From assembly GCF_030065545.1 (NCBI RefSeq), contig NZ_JASJNC010000005.1, positions 124,001 through 188,000 of the forward strand: a stretch of 64,000 bases of DNA, in the 5' to 3' direction. Below, piece by piece: positions 1-8,283 of the stretch (the stretch's first letter is position 1; the number at the start of each line of letters is the position of its first letter). Under the pieces are notes generated by a model, which ran no database searches, was not told the DNA's origin, and worked only from the letters and a program-made list of their open reading frames with translations. The position numbers and the translations under genes were made by a program. The stretch is from Marinicella marina (GTDB lineage Bacteria > Pseudomonadota > Gammaproteobacteria > Xanthomonadales > Marinicellaceae).

Positions 1-1
1 C

Positions 2-1102
2 GATGGTCAAACCATCAAAGTGGATACTGGCTTCATTGTATTTAACCAAGACGTCTACACCAACTTTTGTCGAGTTATCGATAAGTATGGCGTCGAATCA
101 ATTAAATCTGACATGAGTTTTGCGGTTGCCAATCGCGAGAGTGGCCTGGAATACAATGCAACCAGCTTAAGGACTTTATTTTGCCAAAAACGAAATTTGT
201 TTAATCCAAAATTTTACCGCATGATTTGGGACATAAAACGTTTTTATACTGCAGCTGAAGGTTTGCTCAATACCTCATCGGATGTCAGTGTGTACGAGTA
301 TTTGGTTGAAAATAATTACAGTGACTATTTTATCAATGAGCACATCATACCAATGGTCAGTGCATTGTGGTCGGGCGATTTTAATTCGGTCAAAGATTAC
401 CCCTTGGTTTACATGCTGCAGTTTATGAAAAACCATCAAATGCTGCAAATCAATCAAAGGCCGGAATGGCGAACCATCAAAGGCGGATCTGAGCAATACG
501 TAAAAGCGATTGCCGAAAACATGCAAGGACAACATGTTACAGGTGTAGCAGTTGATAAAGTCAGCAGAAAAGCTAATCAAGTTACCGTTCACGCAGCGGG
601 TACTGAACAGATATTTGATGCGGTTGTTTTTGCAACTCACACCGATACAGTTTTAAAGATTCTAGAGGGACCCACCGAACAGGAACGTCAGTCAATGGCA
701 GCCATTGAATACGTAGAGAATCAAATGGACTTACACACAGATGCCAGTTTATTACCAACCAACAAACATGCCTGGGCGAGCTGGAGTGTTAACAAGCACA
801 GGGAGCCAAAAGCGGCATGTACAGTTAATTATTACATGAATTTATTGCAATCACTGCCATGTAAAACCCCCGTGATTGTCAGTCTTAATCAAAGCGAGTA
901 CATCAAGTCAGAAAAAAAACTGTTAAACAAAACCTACCACCACCCAGTTTACAACCGAAAAACTTTAACAGCACAACAAAGCATCAGTCAAATACAAGGC
1001 AATAACAACAGTTATTACTGTGGCGCTTATTTGGGTTGGGGATTTCATGAAGATGGCGCAAGAAGCGGTGTTGAAGTGGCTGATTTGATTAAGCAATTAT
1101 GA
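2..1102 (+). CDS. FAD/NAD(P)-binding amine-oxidase-type oxidoreductase (5' partial)
   Basis: The reading frame is open from position 2, before the first ATG at 20, so the gene enters from outside the window and the FAD-binding Rossmann N-terminus is missing. The visible part begins with a VDTGFIVFN motif typical of flavin amine-oxidase/NAD(P)-binding proteins and ends with a GWGFHEDGARSG segment that in this family closes the FAD site before the last helix. It overlaps the next gene (DUF1365) by ATGA. Flavoproteins of this type sit with DUF1365 and cfa-like genes in many proteobacteria, including RpoE-ChrR-controlled operons, where they are linked to unsaturated or branched fatty-acid modification. 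The exact substrate cannot be read from sequence. A role in desaturating or oxidising a methylated acyl chain is inference. Confidence 0.85.
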   Translation, partial: DGQTIKVDTGFIVFNQDVYTNFCRVIDKYGVESIKSDMSFAVANRESGLEYNATSLRTLFCQKRNLFNPKFYRMIWDIKRFYTAAEGLLNTSSDVSVYEYLVENNYSDYFINEHIIPMVSALWSGDFNSVKDYPLVYMLQFMKNHQMLQINQRPEWRTIKGGSEQYVKAIAENMQGQHVTGVAVDKVSRKANQVTVHAAGTEQIFDAVVFATHTDTVLKILEGPTEQERQSMAAIEYVENQMDLHTDASLLPTNKHAWASWSVNKHREPKAACTVNYYMNLLQSLPCKTPVIVSLNQSEYIKSEKKLLNKTYHHPVYNRKTLTAQQSISQIQGNNNSYYCGAYLGWGFHEDGARSGVEVADLIKQL

Positions 1103-1911
1103 CTAAGCCGGCACCCTCGAACAGTCACTGTCAGGTCTATACAAAATTGTCAAAAGCCGACGGATTTGTGATACATAGCCGCAGAACACCAAAAAATCAC
1201 CGTTTCAAATACCGCATGTGCTGGTTTTTTTTGGATTTGAAACACCTCGATGATTTAGCAGGCCAGTCCAAACTATTTGCCCACAACAAATGGGGCATCA
1301 CGGCAATTCATGATAAAGACTACATCAACCCATCATCACAACCAATCATAACCAAGCTCAGTGCTTTTATAAAACAAAAGACAGGCAAGGATTATGAAGG
1401 TGATGCTTGGCTTTTTACCCATCCTAGGTTTCTGGGTTACGGCTTTAATTCTGTCAATTTTTATTTTTGTTACCAAGACCGACAGTTACTTTATATTGTA
1501 TCTGAGATTAACAACACGCCTTGGGGTGAAAAACACTTGTATCTGCACGATTTTTTGGATCATAAAACCATTTTGGATGCTGCAGATAATCACCATGTTT
1601 TTGAATTTGATAAACAGTTTCACATTTCACCCTTTGTGCCAATGGATGTGCATTATTGTTGGAAGTTTAGGGTGGAAAAAGAGCATTTATCAATTAAGAT
1701 GTCTTTGAATAAAAATGACGTGAATGTTATGAATGTGGTTTTAGACACTAATATCACACCCATTATGGAAAATGAGGTGAATAGGGTGGTATTTAGTAGG
1801 CCGTTTCAATGTTGGAAAATGTCCCTAGGTATTTATTGGCAAGCCTTCAAACTGTGGATTAAAAAAGTACCCATTTTTGACCATCCAGCCACCAAGAAAC
1901 CTGAAAAATAA
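1099..1911 (+). CDS. DUF1365 family protein
   Basis: A 270-residue protein of the DUF1365 family, recognised by the early block HSRRTPKNHRFKYR and the central RFLGYGFNSVNFYFCY segment followed by EINNTPWGEKH. The family has no proven biochemical activity but is almost always found between an amine-oxidase-type flavoprotein and a cyclopropane-synthase-like methyltransferase, as here. The start overlaps the preceding stop by ATGA and the next gene begins 3 nt after the stop, indicating translational coupling. No signal peptide is seen, so it probably acts at the cytoplasmic side of the membrane together with its neighbours. Family assignment is firm; function is unknown. Confidence 0.85.
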   Translation: MTKPAPSNSHCQVYTKLSKADGFVIHSRRTPKNHRFKYRMCWFFLDLKHLDDLAGQSKLFAHNKWGITAIHDKDYINPSSQPIITKLSAFIKQKTGKDYEGDAWLFTHPRFLGYGFNSVNFYFCYQDRQLLYIVSEINNTPWGEKHLYLHDFLDHKTILDAADNHHVFEFDKQFHISPFVPMDVHYCWKFRVEKEHLSIKMSLNKNDVNVMNVVLDTNITPIMENEVNRVVFSRPFQCWKMSLGIYWQAFKLWIKKVPIFDHPATKKPEK

Positions 1912-1914
1912 CAG

Positions 1915-3219
1915 ATGAGCCAGTGTTCATCGGAGAAAGAAATGATGAACCAAGTCGACACCATAACCAGCAAATCCGCTAACAAAATCAACGCGAAAAC
2001 AGGTATTGTGAAATCTTTCATTAAAAAACAAGTCCTTAAACAATTAAAGTCCTTATCTCATGCACAGCTGACCATTACTGAAAACGGCCGCGATATGGTT
2101 TTTGGCGATGCAGCATCAGACTGTCATGCGCAGATCCAGCTAAACAACCAAAACTTTTACTCTGAAGTGGCTTTTCAAGGCAGCATTGGTGCTGCGGAAT
2201 CATACATAGCCGGCGATTGGGATTGTCCTGATTTGACCAAATTGATTCAAGTTTTTGTTCGCAACCGTGATCTATTAGATGACATGGAAGGTGGCAGTGC
2301 CAAATTCAAAAACGCTTTATTAAAAATAGGCCACTTTTTTAATAAGAATACCCTTGAAGGTAGTCGTAAAAACATCGCTGGTCATTATGATCTGGGTAAT
2401 GATTTGTTCGAGCAATTTTTAGATTCGCGCATGATGTACTCATCGGCAATATATGCAAGACCAGATGAAGAATTGGAAATAGCCAGTGAGAGGAAGCTCC
2501 GGGTGATTTGCGAAAAGTTGGACTTACAGGCAAGTGATCATTTGGTTGAGATTGGTACCGGTTGGGGAGGTTTTGCTATTTATGCAGCACAAAATTATGG
2601 CTGTAAAGTGACCACCACAACCATTTCTAACGAACAACATGCTTATGCAGCGGCCAAGATCAAGGCTTTGGGCCTGGAAAACAAAATCACACTGTTGAAA
2701 AAAGATTACCGTTTACTTGAAGGTGAATTTGATAAATTGGTATCCATTGAGATGATTGAAGCGGTGGGCCATCATTATCTTGAAACCTACCTTAAGAAAT
2801 GCGCACAATTACTCAAGCCCGAGGGTTTGGGGTTGATACAGGCGATTACCATTGAAGATCATCGTTACGAACAGGCGCTTCATGCCGTAGATTTCATAAA
2901 AAAATATATTTTTCCGGGCAGTTTCATTCCGTCTGTAGGGGCCATCTTATCGGCCAATGCCAACAGCACCGACATGAAACTGGTCAATGCCGAGGACTTC
3001 GGTGAAAGTTATGCTTACACCCTGCGAGACTGGCAACATAAATTTAATCAAAATGTGGCACAGATTGAAGCGGCTGGATACGCTGATGATTTCCAGCGCA
3101 TGTGGCGATTTTACCTCAGTTATTGCGAAGGTGGCTTCATTGAGCGTGCCATCAGCGATGTTCACTTGGTTTTTGCCAAACCAATGAACCGCAGATCCTC
3201 TATTCAGGCGTTTTCATAA
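1915..3219 (+). CDS. Cyclopropane-fatty-acid-synthase-like SAM methyltransferase
   Basis: A 434-residue class I methyltransferase of the CFA synthase family: N-terminal lipid-binding region, HYDLGNDLF block, SAM site EIGTGWGGF, and a C-terminal KYIFPGSFIPS block. ATGs at 1942/1945 are possible alternative starts, which would give the usual length of about 420. In the E. coli enzyme Cys139, Glu239, His266 and Tyr317 surround the active-site bicarbonate. Aligned by eye, this protein has Ser177 in place of the Cys (MMYSSAI) and Gln309 in place of the His (LIQAIT), while the Glu (about 282) and the Tyr are kept. It may therefore perform a different alkene methylation, for example methyl-branch formation as described for UfaM of Rhodobacter; this is inference. 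The stop overlaps the next ATG by 1 nt. Confidence 0.85.
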   Translation: MSQCSSEKEMMNQVDTITSKSANKINAKTGIVKSFIKKQVLKQLKSLSHAQLTITENGRDMVFGDAASDCHAQIQLNNQNFYSEVAFQGSIGAAESYIAGDWDCPDLTKLIQVFVRNRDLLDDMEGGSAKFKNALLKIGHFFNKNTLEGSRKNIAGHYDLGNDLFEQFLDSRMMYSSAIYARPDEELEIASERKLRVICEKLDLQASDHLVEIGTGWGGFAIYAAQNYGCKVTTTTISNEQHAYAAAKIKALGLENKITLLKKDYRLLEGEFDKLVSIEMIEAVGHHYLETYLKKCAQLLKPEGLGLIQAITIEDHRYEQALHAVDFIKKYIFPGSFIPSVGAILSANANSTDMKLVNAEDFGESYAYTLRDWQHKFNQNVAQIEAAGYADDFQRMWRFYLSYCEGGFIERAISDVHLVFAKPMNRRSSIQAFS

Positions 3220-3743
3220 TGACTTTGATTAATGTCATTTTATTGAATGTTCTCTGGTTCACCTGCGTGCTGGGTGCAGCCAATGATTTGTTGTGGCCTG
3301 GTTTTGTGGTTTTATTGGTGTTGATTGGAATTAATATCTATAAAAAATCGTTGAATAAAATTGATGTTAAGATTGTTTTATTCAGTATCATCTTTGGCCT
3401 CGTCATCGATGGGATATTACACGCAAGGGGTATGGTTAATTACGAATTGAAAATACTAGATGCGGCATTCCTGCCACCCATATGGATTATGATTTTATGG
3501 GTGGGTTTTGGAGCGACGGTAAGAACCGGCATGCAATGGCTGCTTAATCACCCCAAAATAGGCGCCATGTTCATGTTAATTGGTGCGCCGTTGAGTTATG
3601 TATCAGCGGCAAAATTAGGTGCCGCGCAAATTCCAGTGCTGTGGCATGCCATGTCATTTATTGGTATCAGCTGGCTGGTATATTTTGTTTTTATTGTCTG
3701 GTTCACCCAGCAGGATAAGGATTCTTCTGATGCAATTGTTTAA
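3219..3743 (+). CDS. DUF2878 family membrane protein
   Basis: A 174-residue polytopic membrane protein with five or so hydrophobic helices and the DUF2878 hallmarks: an N-terminal NVLWFTCVLGA helix, a central FGLVIDGILHARGM loop and a PPIWIMILWVGFGAT helix. The family is uncharacterised and is seen mainly inside cfa/DUF1365/DUF1295 operons. It starts on the last base of the upstream stop codon (taatg), and the following gene starts within its 3' end, so the cluster is transcribed and translated as one unit. A helper role in membrane lipid modification is inferred from context only. Confidence 0.8.
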   Translation: MTLINVILLNVLWFTCVLGAANDLLWPGFVVLLVLIGINIYKKSLNKIDVKIVLFSIIFGLVIDGILHARGMVNYELKILDAAFLPPIWIMILWVGFGATVRTGMQWLLNHPKIGAMFMLIGAPLSYVSAAKLGAAQIPVLWHAMSFIGISWLVYFVFIVWFTQQDKDSSDAIV

Positions 3744-4506
3744 TCACCCTGTTTTCTATGGTTTTTTGTTGTGTGTGACCATACAACTGATCGCTTGGTA
3801 CCAACAAAAAAGAACCAGCAATGCTGACAGCGTGGATATCGCTTGGACATTTGGTATTCTTATTTGTGCTGTCACCTATGTGTTGTTGGTCGATGCGCCT
3901 TTGAACAACGTCATCATGGTCATGATTTTCCCGCTGACCTGGTACGGGCGATTGCTGTATCATTTGCTGTTGCGCTACGATGTTAACCACGAAGACAGCC
4001 GCTACCAAAACTTACGCGAGCATTGGTCTGAGCACACGCAGCTGAAATTCCTCACGTTTTTTCAATTCCAAGCCATGCTCTCAGTGATATTCTCACTGAC
4101 AGCCTACTGGGTTTTGACCTCGCCAGAGGTGTCATCGACGCAAATGGTATTTGCTGCACTGTTAGGTTTGAGTGCTTTGGTCGGAGTGAGCATTTCAGAT
4201 CACCAACTACACAAATTTAAAAAGAACAACGACTCCAGCCAAGTTTGTGACATTGGCCTGTGGCGTTATTCAAGACACCCAAATTACTTTTTCGAATGGC
4301 TGCACTGGTTTGTCTACCCCATTTTGCTGTGGCACTCTGAGTATTTTTGGTGGTCATTCTTAGTGGTTGCTGTGATGCTGCTGTTTTTACTGAAGCTCAC
4401 TGGCATTCCCTTCTCGGAACAACAGGCTCTAAAAAAACGGGGTCAAGCCTATCGTGACTACATGGAAAAAACCAGTCCATTCATTCCCTGGATACCTAAA
4501 CAATGA
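3730..4506 (+). CDS. DUF1295 (steroid 5-alpha-reductase-like) membrane protein
   Basis: A 258-residue integral membrane protein of the DUF1295/steroid 5-alpha-reductase-like superfamily, shown by the C-terminal RYSRHPNYFFEW motif and the final KRGQAYRDYMEKTSPFIPW segment. The frame is open further upstream, but ATG 3730 is chosen because it starts an MQLFNHPVFYG helix as in homologues and overlaps the DUF2878 stop by only 14 nt. Members are thought to be NAD(P)H-dependent reductases acting on lipids within the bilayer; no substrate is established for this branch. It sits between DUF2878 and a methyltransferase, overlapping the latter by ATGA. Confidence 0.85.
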   Translation: MQLFNHPVFYGFLLCVTIQLIAWYQQKRTSNADSVDIAWTFGILICAVTYVLLVDAPLNNVIMVMIFPLTWYGRLLYHLLLRYDVNHEDSRYQNLREHWSEHTQLKFLTFFQFQAMLSVIFSLTAYWVLTSPEVSSTQMVFAALLGLSALVGVSISDHQLHKFKKNNDSSQVCDIGLWRYSRHPNYFFEWLHWFVYPILLWHSEYFWWSFLVVAVMLLFLLKLTGIPFSEQQALKKRGQAYRDYMEKTSPFIPWIPKQ

Positions 4507-5534
4507 TTAAAACACTGATTAATATGATTGAACGGGGCTATTTACCCGATTCACTGGTTCGTGCAGGCATCAGAAAGCTATGCCGACAGCGCCTGATAGA
4601 GGAAAAAGCCAATGATGTTGAATTGGCCAGCCAGCGATATACGGATTTCTTAGAGGAGCTCAAACAATCACCTTTGGCCATTGATACAGACAAAGCCAAT
4701 GAACAACATTACGAGGTGGACGCTGATTTTTACCACCATGCCTTGGGTGCCAGACGTAAATATTCATCTTGTTATTATCACGGCAATGAGTCATTGGATG
4801 AAGCCGAAGAAAACATGTTGGCACTGTATTTAGAGCGCGGTCAATTCACCGATGGTCAAGACATCCTCGAGTTAGGTTGTGGCTGGGGCTCAATCACCCT
4901 TTACATGGCTGAAAAATTGCCGCAGTCAAAAATAATTGGGGTTTCTAATTCTAACTCACAACGTCGATACATCATGGCAAAAGCCAAAGAAAAAGGTTTC
5001 GATAATGTTGAAATCATCACTTGTGATATCAACGAGTTGAGTTTGGAACAAAAATTTGACCGGGTTATTTCTATCGAAATGTTTGAACATGTCAGAAACT
5101 ACCAAAACCTCTTCAATAACATTTCAGGCTGGTTAAAAGATGAAGGGAAATTGTTTGTACACGTATTTTGTCACAGGTATCTGATGTATCCATTCATTGC
5201 AGAGGGTGACGATAATTGGATGGCCAAATATTTCTTCAGTGGTGGGCAGATGCCTGCAGCTGATACATTTCTGAATTTTCAACAACACTTGAAAATTGAA
5301 CAGCGCTGGATCAATTCTGGACAACATTACGAAAAAACATCCAACCATTGGTTAGCAAACATGGATAAAAATAAGCAAAAAATCATGCCTATTTTTGAAC
5401 GTGTCTATGGGTCAGATGCCAAACTTTGGTTCCAGCGGTGGCGTATTTTCTTTATGTCCTGCGCTGAATTGTTTGGGTACGATGAAGGGCGTGAGTGGCT
5501 TGTTGCCCACTATCTGTTTAATAAAAGTCAATGA
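4503..5534 (+). CDS. CFA/coclaurine-N-methyltransferase-like SAM methyltransferase
   Basis: A 343-residue class I methyltransferase related to CFA synthases but closest by motif to the branch that includes plant coclaurine N-methyltransferases: KYSSCYYHG, SAM site ELGCGWGSITLYMAE, EMFEHVRNYQ (the Glu/His pair used by the plant enzymes), LFVHVFCHR and MAKYFFSGGQMP. Bacterial members of this branch are common next to DUF1295 and cfa-like genes and their substrate is unknown. It overlaps the DUF1295 gene upstream and the sensor-kinase gene downstream by ATGA in both cases, so it is the junction between the lipid enzymes and the two-component system. Lipid carbon methylation is more likely than alkaloid N-methylation; that is inference from context. 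Confidence 0.85.
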   Translation: MIKTLINMIERGYLPDSLVRAGIRKLCRQRLIEEKANDVELASQRYTDFLEELKQSPLAIDTDKANEQHYEVDADFYHHALGARRKYSSCYYHGNESLDEAEENMLALYLERGQFTDGQDILELGCGWGSITLYMAEKLPQSKIIGVSNSNSQRRYIMAKAKEKGFDNVEIITCDINELSLEQKFDRVISIEMFEHVRNYQNLFNNISGWLKDEGKLFVHVFCHRYLMYPFIAEGDDNWMAKYFFSGGQMPAADTFLNFQQHLKIEQRWINSGQHYEKTSNHWLANMDKNKQKIMPIFERVYGSDAKLWFQRWRIFFMSCAELFGYDEGREWLVAHYLFNKSQ

Positions 5535-6880
5535 GCACCCCGATTCCTAAAACAACCAAACGCAGTAAGCCTGCCAAAGGCACCATGCACAGGCGTTTAA
5601 ATAAAGTTTTTTTTGTGCAGTTGGTGTTTATCAGCATTGCCACAGTGGGTGGTGTCATCGGTGCGGCAAAAGTGGTTGAAGACGTTCTGATTAAAGAGGC
5701 CTTGATTGGCGAGGCTAAATTCTTTTGGGAACACCGCAATAAGTATGAAGATTTTCCGCTGCCGAAAACCATGAACCTCACTGGTTACCTGGTTTATGAC
5801 GATGATTATTCCATGGTGCCGGAAGTTTTAACAGAAGTGACTGAACAATACCAACGGATTGATTTGAATGAAAAAAGACCGATTGTTTATATCACGGAAA
5901 AAAACAATCAAAAATTATTTCTGATCTTTGAAGAAGCACAGGTTTCCAAACTGGCTTTGTACTTTGGCATAACACCTTTAATCATTGTGTTATTAATTGT
6001 CTATGTGCCTGCCTTTGTGTCTTATTTGTTTTCGAAAAGGGCATTTTCTCCGGTACTTAAGCTGGTTGATCGATTGGAAAAGGCCAACATTTCAAAATCA
6101 GGTCTGGATGATCTTAAATTTGACGACATCAAAAAAATGGGACATGTGGATGTCAACACCCTAATTGATAGTTTTGATGCGTTTTCTCATCGCATATCGA
6201 CCATGATCACCCGTGAACGTAATTTTTCAAGGTATGCATCACACGAGCTGCGAACACCTTTGACTGTGTTACGGGGGTCGATGGACTTGTTGCGAAAACA
6301 AAATTTGCCAGAAAAAAGTCAAAGGTTAATCAACCGCATGCAGCCAATGATTGAAGAGATGCAGGCATTGATTGAAGCCTTGCTGATGCTTTCAAGAGAT
6401 GAGGTGATAGAAATTTCTGATCATCCGATTTTGGTTAATGACATCTTGAAAACCACGGTTGAAGACACCATTAGAATGTTTGAGCCACGAAGTATTCAAC
6501 TGTCTTGGCAACCAACACATTTGGTTCAGGCTTACCTTTCCGAACAGCTGTTTGCGATTGTGGTCAGCAACTTGGTCAGGAATGCATGTATTTATTCACA
6601 AGACCCTGCCACTTTATCGGTTAAAATTGAAGGTGCAAACATCATCATTGAAGATCAGGGCAAAGGCATGAATCAAGAACAGTTGAACCGCATCATGGAA
6701 CCGTTTTATCGGGTTGATGAGCACGGTGCTGAAAAAGGTTTTGGTTTGGGCTTATCAATTGTCGATATGATTTGTAGACAATGTGGATGGACAATCAAAT
6801 TTGAGAGTGAGCTTGGCCATGGCACCAAGGCCATATTAACCTTAGACAACGCAGAAATTTTAGCAAGTAACGAACAGTAG
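5531..6880 (+). CDS. Sensor histidine kinase
   Basis: A 449-residue membrane sensor kinase. Two transmembrane helices (about residues 26-48 and 143-167) bracket a roughly 95-residue periplasmic domain with no recognisable fold. A linker follows, then the HisKA box with phospho-acceptor His238 (SRYASHELRTPL), the N box (SNLVRNACIYS), G1 (IEDQGKGM) and G2 (GFGLGLSIV). It overlaps the preceding methyltransferase by ATGA and is followed 7 nt later by its response regulator. The coupling to lipid-modification genes suggests that it senses membrane or envelope state and adjusts expression of the same operon; this is inference. Confidence 0.92.
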   Translation: MSTPIPKTTKRSKPAKGTMHRRLNKVFFVQLVFISIATVGGVIGAAKVVEDVLIKEALIGEAKFFWEHRNKYEDFPLPKTMNLTGYLVYDDDYSMVPEVLTEVTEQYQRIDLNEKRPIVYITEKNNQKLFLIFEEAQVSKLALYFGITPLIIVLLIVYVPAFVSYLFSKRAFSPVLKLVDRLEKANISKSGLDDLKFDDIKKMGHVDVNTLIDSFDAFSHRISTMITRERNFSRYASHELRTPLTVLRGSMDLLRKQNLPEKSQRLINRMQPMIEEMQALIEALLMLSRDEVIEISDHPILVNDILKTTVEDTIRMFEPRSIQLSWQPTHLVQAYLSEQLFAIVVSNLVRNACIYSQDPATLSVKIEGANIIIEDQGKGMNQEQLNRIMEPFYRVDEHGAEKGFGLGLSIVDMICRQCGWTIKFESELGHGTKAILTLDNAEILASNEQ

Positions 6881-6887
6881 AAAAACC

Positions 6888-7571
6888 ATGACCAGTAAAA
6901 ATGTATTAATTGTAGAAGATCACACGGCTTTGGCTGAAACCATCGCAGACCACCTTGAAATGGCCGAGTTTACTGTCGACTTTGCCGCAGATGGCATCAC
7001 CGGCTTGCATTTGGCAGTTACCAATCCTTATGATGCGATTATCTTAGATGTGATGCTGCCAGGCATGGATGGTTTTGATATTTGTGAAAAAATACGCAAA
7101 GAAGCCAAATCGGATGTGCCTATCATTATGTTAACAGCCAGAGACCAGATTGGTGACAAGTTGAAAGGTTTTGATAATGGTGCTGATGACTACCTAGCCA
7201 AACCATTCAACCCCGACGAGTTGATTGCACGTCTTGAATCCATGATCAGGCGCCACAGAGGAGAATTCGATAGTAAAGCATTGAAGGTGGGGGATCTGGT
7301 GTTTGACTTGGGTACCATGGAAGTAACACGAGATAAGCAAAAGCTCAAAGTTTCACCCACAGGGTTGCAAATTTTAAAGATATTGATGAAAAAATCACCT
7401 GAAATCGTGACAAAAGACCAACTGGCACAACAATTATGGGGTGATTTGATTCCTGATTCAGATGTGTTGAGAAGTCATCTCTACATCTTGCGAAAAACCA
7501 TTGATAAGCCTTTCGAAACTCAGCTGTTGCATACCATTCCTGGTGTTGGCCTTAAAATATCTGAAGCTTAA
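6888..7571 (+). CDS. OmpR/PhoB-type response regulator
   Basis: A 227-residue response regulator: receiver domain with acidic pocket near residues 10-11, phospho-acceptor Asp54 (ILDVMLPGMDG), the conserved Thr (MLTARD) and Lys (YLAKPFNPDEL), then a winged-helix OmpR DNA-binding domain ending VGLKISEA. It lies 7 nt after the kinase gene and is certainly its partner. The gene ends only 6 nt from the convergent darP stop. Binding sites cannot be identified because the operon promoter lies outside the window. Confidence 0.93.
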   Translation: MTSKNVLIVEDHTALAETIADHLEMAEFTVDFAADGITGLHLAVTNPYDAIILDVMLPGMDGFDICEKIRKEAKSDVPIIMLTARDQIGDKLKGFDNGADDYLAKPFNPDELIARLESMIRRHRGEFDSKALKVGDLVFDLGTMEVTRDKQKLKVSPTGLQILKILMKKSPEIVTKDQLAQQLWGDLIPDSDVLRSHLYILRKTIDKPFETQLLHTIPGVGLKISEA

Positions 7572-7577
7572 AAGCAT

Positions 7578-8132
7578 TTAAGCCAAGGTTTGAGGGTTGG
7601 GTAATTCCGTTTGCTGATCCAATTGGCGTAAAGCTTGGAATAATTTTTTGCGTTTGACACTGTCTTCTGGTTTTTTCATGTGGGCCCTGACATGTTGGCG
7701 CAGATGTCCCAACTGTTCGTGATCAAAATGTTGATACAGAAAGTCAAACAAAGGTTTGTCATCAACACCCATTTGCTCGATCCACAAATTAATCACTGCA
7801 TCACGGATTTGGTAATGTCCATCAAGATTTTCAATCTGCATGATTTGTGTTCTGATGGCCTCATGATCGGCTTTTAATAACAGTTTGGCCATGTATTGAA
7901 AATGTCGTTTTCTGGCAATGTGACTGGTGATCCGCTTAGATTCAATGATGGCATCGGTGAAAGCAGAGGGCAAATCAATTTGCTTGAGTTTATTTTTTGG
8001 CATGGCGGTGATTTCTTTGGCCAGTTGTTGCAAGTCATGCACCACTTGTTTCTTTTGAGTTTTACTCAATACTTCTTCTTCGACATCATAGGGGTGTGGT
8101 TGTTGGTCTTTGTTGCTCATGGAATCACTCAA
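7578..8132 (-). CDS. darP: Ribosome-associated protein DarP (YjgA, DUF615)
   Basis: A 184-residue, all-alpha charged protein of the DUF615/YjgA family, identified by SKTQKKQVVHDLQQLAKEI near the N-terminus and the LRQLDQQ region at the end. E. coli DarP (YjgA) binds late 50S precursors and promotes peptidyl-transferase-centre maturation. As in E. coli it lies beside and divergent from pmbA, which supports orthology. ATG at 8132 is used; a second Met four codons later (MSNKDQQ) is an equally possible start. Confidence 0.92.
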   Translation of the reverse strand: MSDSMSNKDQQPHPYDVEEEVLSKTQKKQVVHDLQQLAKEITAMPKNKLKQIDLPSAFTDAIIESKRITSHIARKRHFQYMAKLLLKADHEAIRTQIMQIENLDGHYQIRDAVINLWIEQMGVDDKPLFDFLYQHFDHEQLGHLRQHVRAHMKKPEDSVKRKKLFQALRQLDQQTELPNPQTLA

Positions 8133-8217
8133 TTTAATAGCAGCGTATATCTTAACAAAATCATAAGTAAGGCTGTTGTAAAACCTGTTTTCAGTTGATT
8201 GATAAGGCTTGATGATT

Positions 8218-8248
8218 TTGACAAAATTGTCAGTAAATCAAGTAAAAT
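8218..8248 (+). promoter_or_regulatory. Probable sigma-70 promoter of pmbA, with small palindrome
   Basis: TTGACA (8218-8223) and TAAAAT (8243-8248) lie upstream of pmbA with a rather long 19-nt spacer. The -35 overlaps a small palindrome TGACAAAATTGTCA (8219-8232) that could be a regulator site. The call rests on consensus match only. Confidence 0.4.
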
Positions 8249-8283
8249 GGCTGCTCCAAAATAACATGCCTGGAATAATAAAT

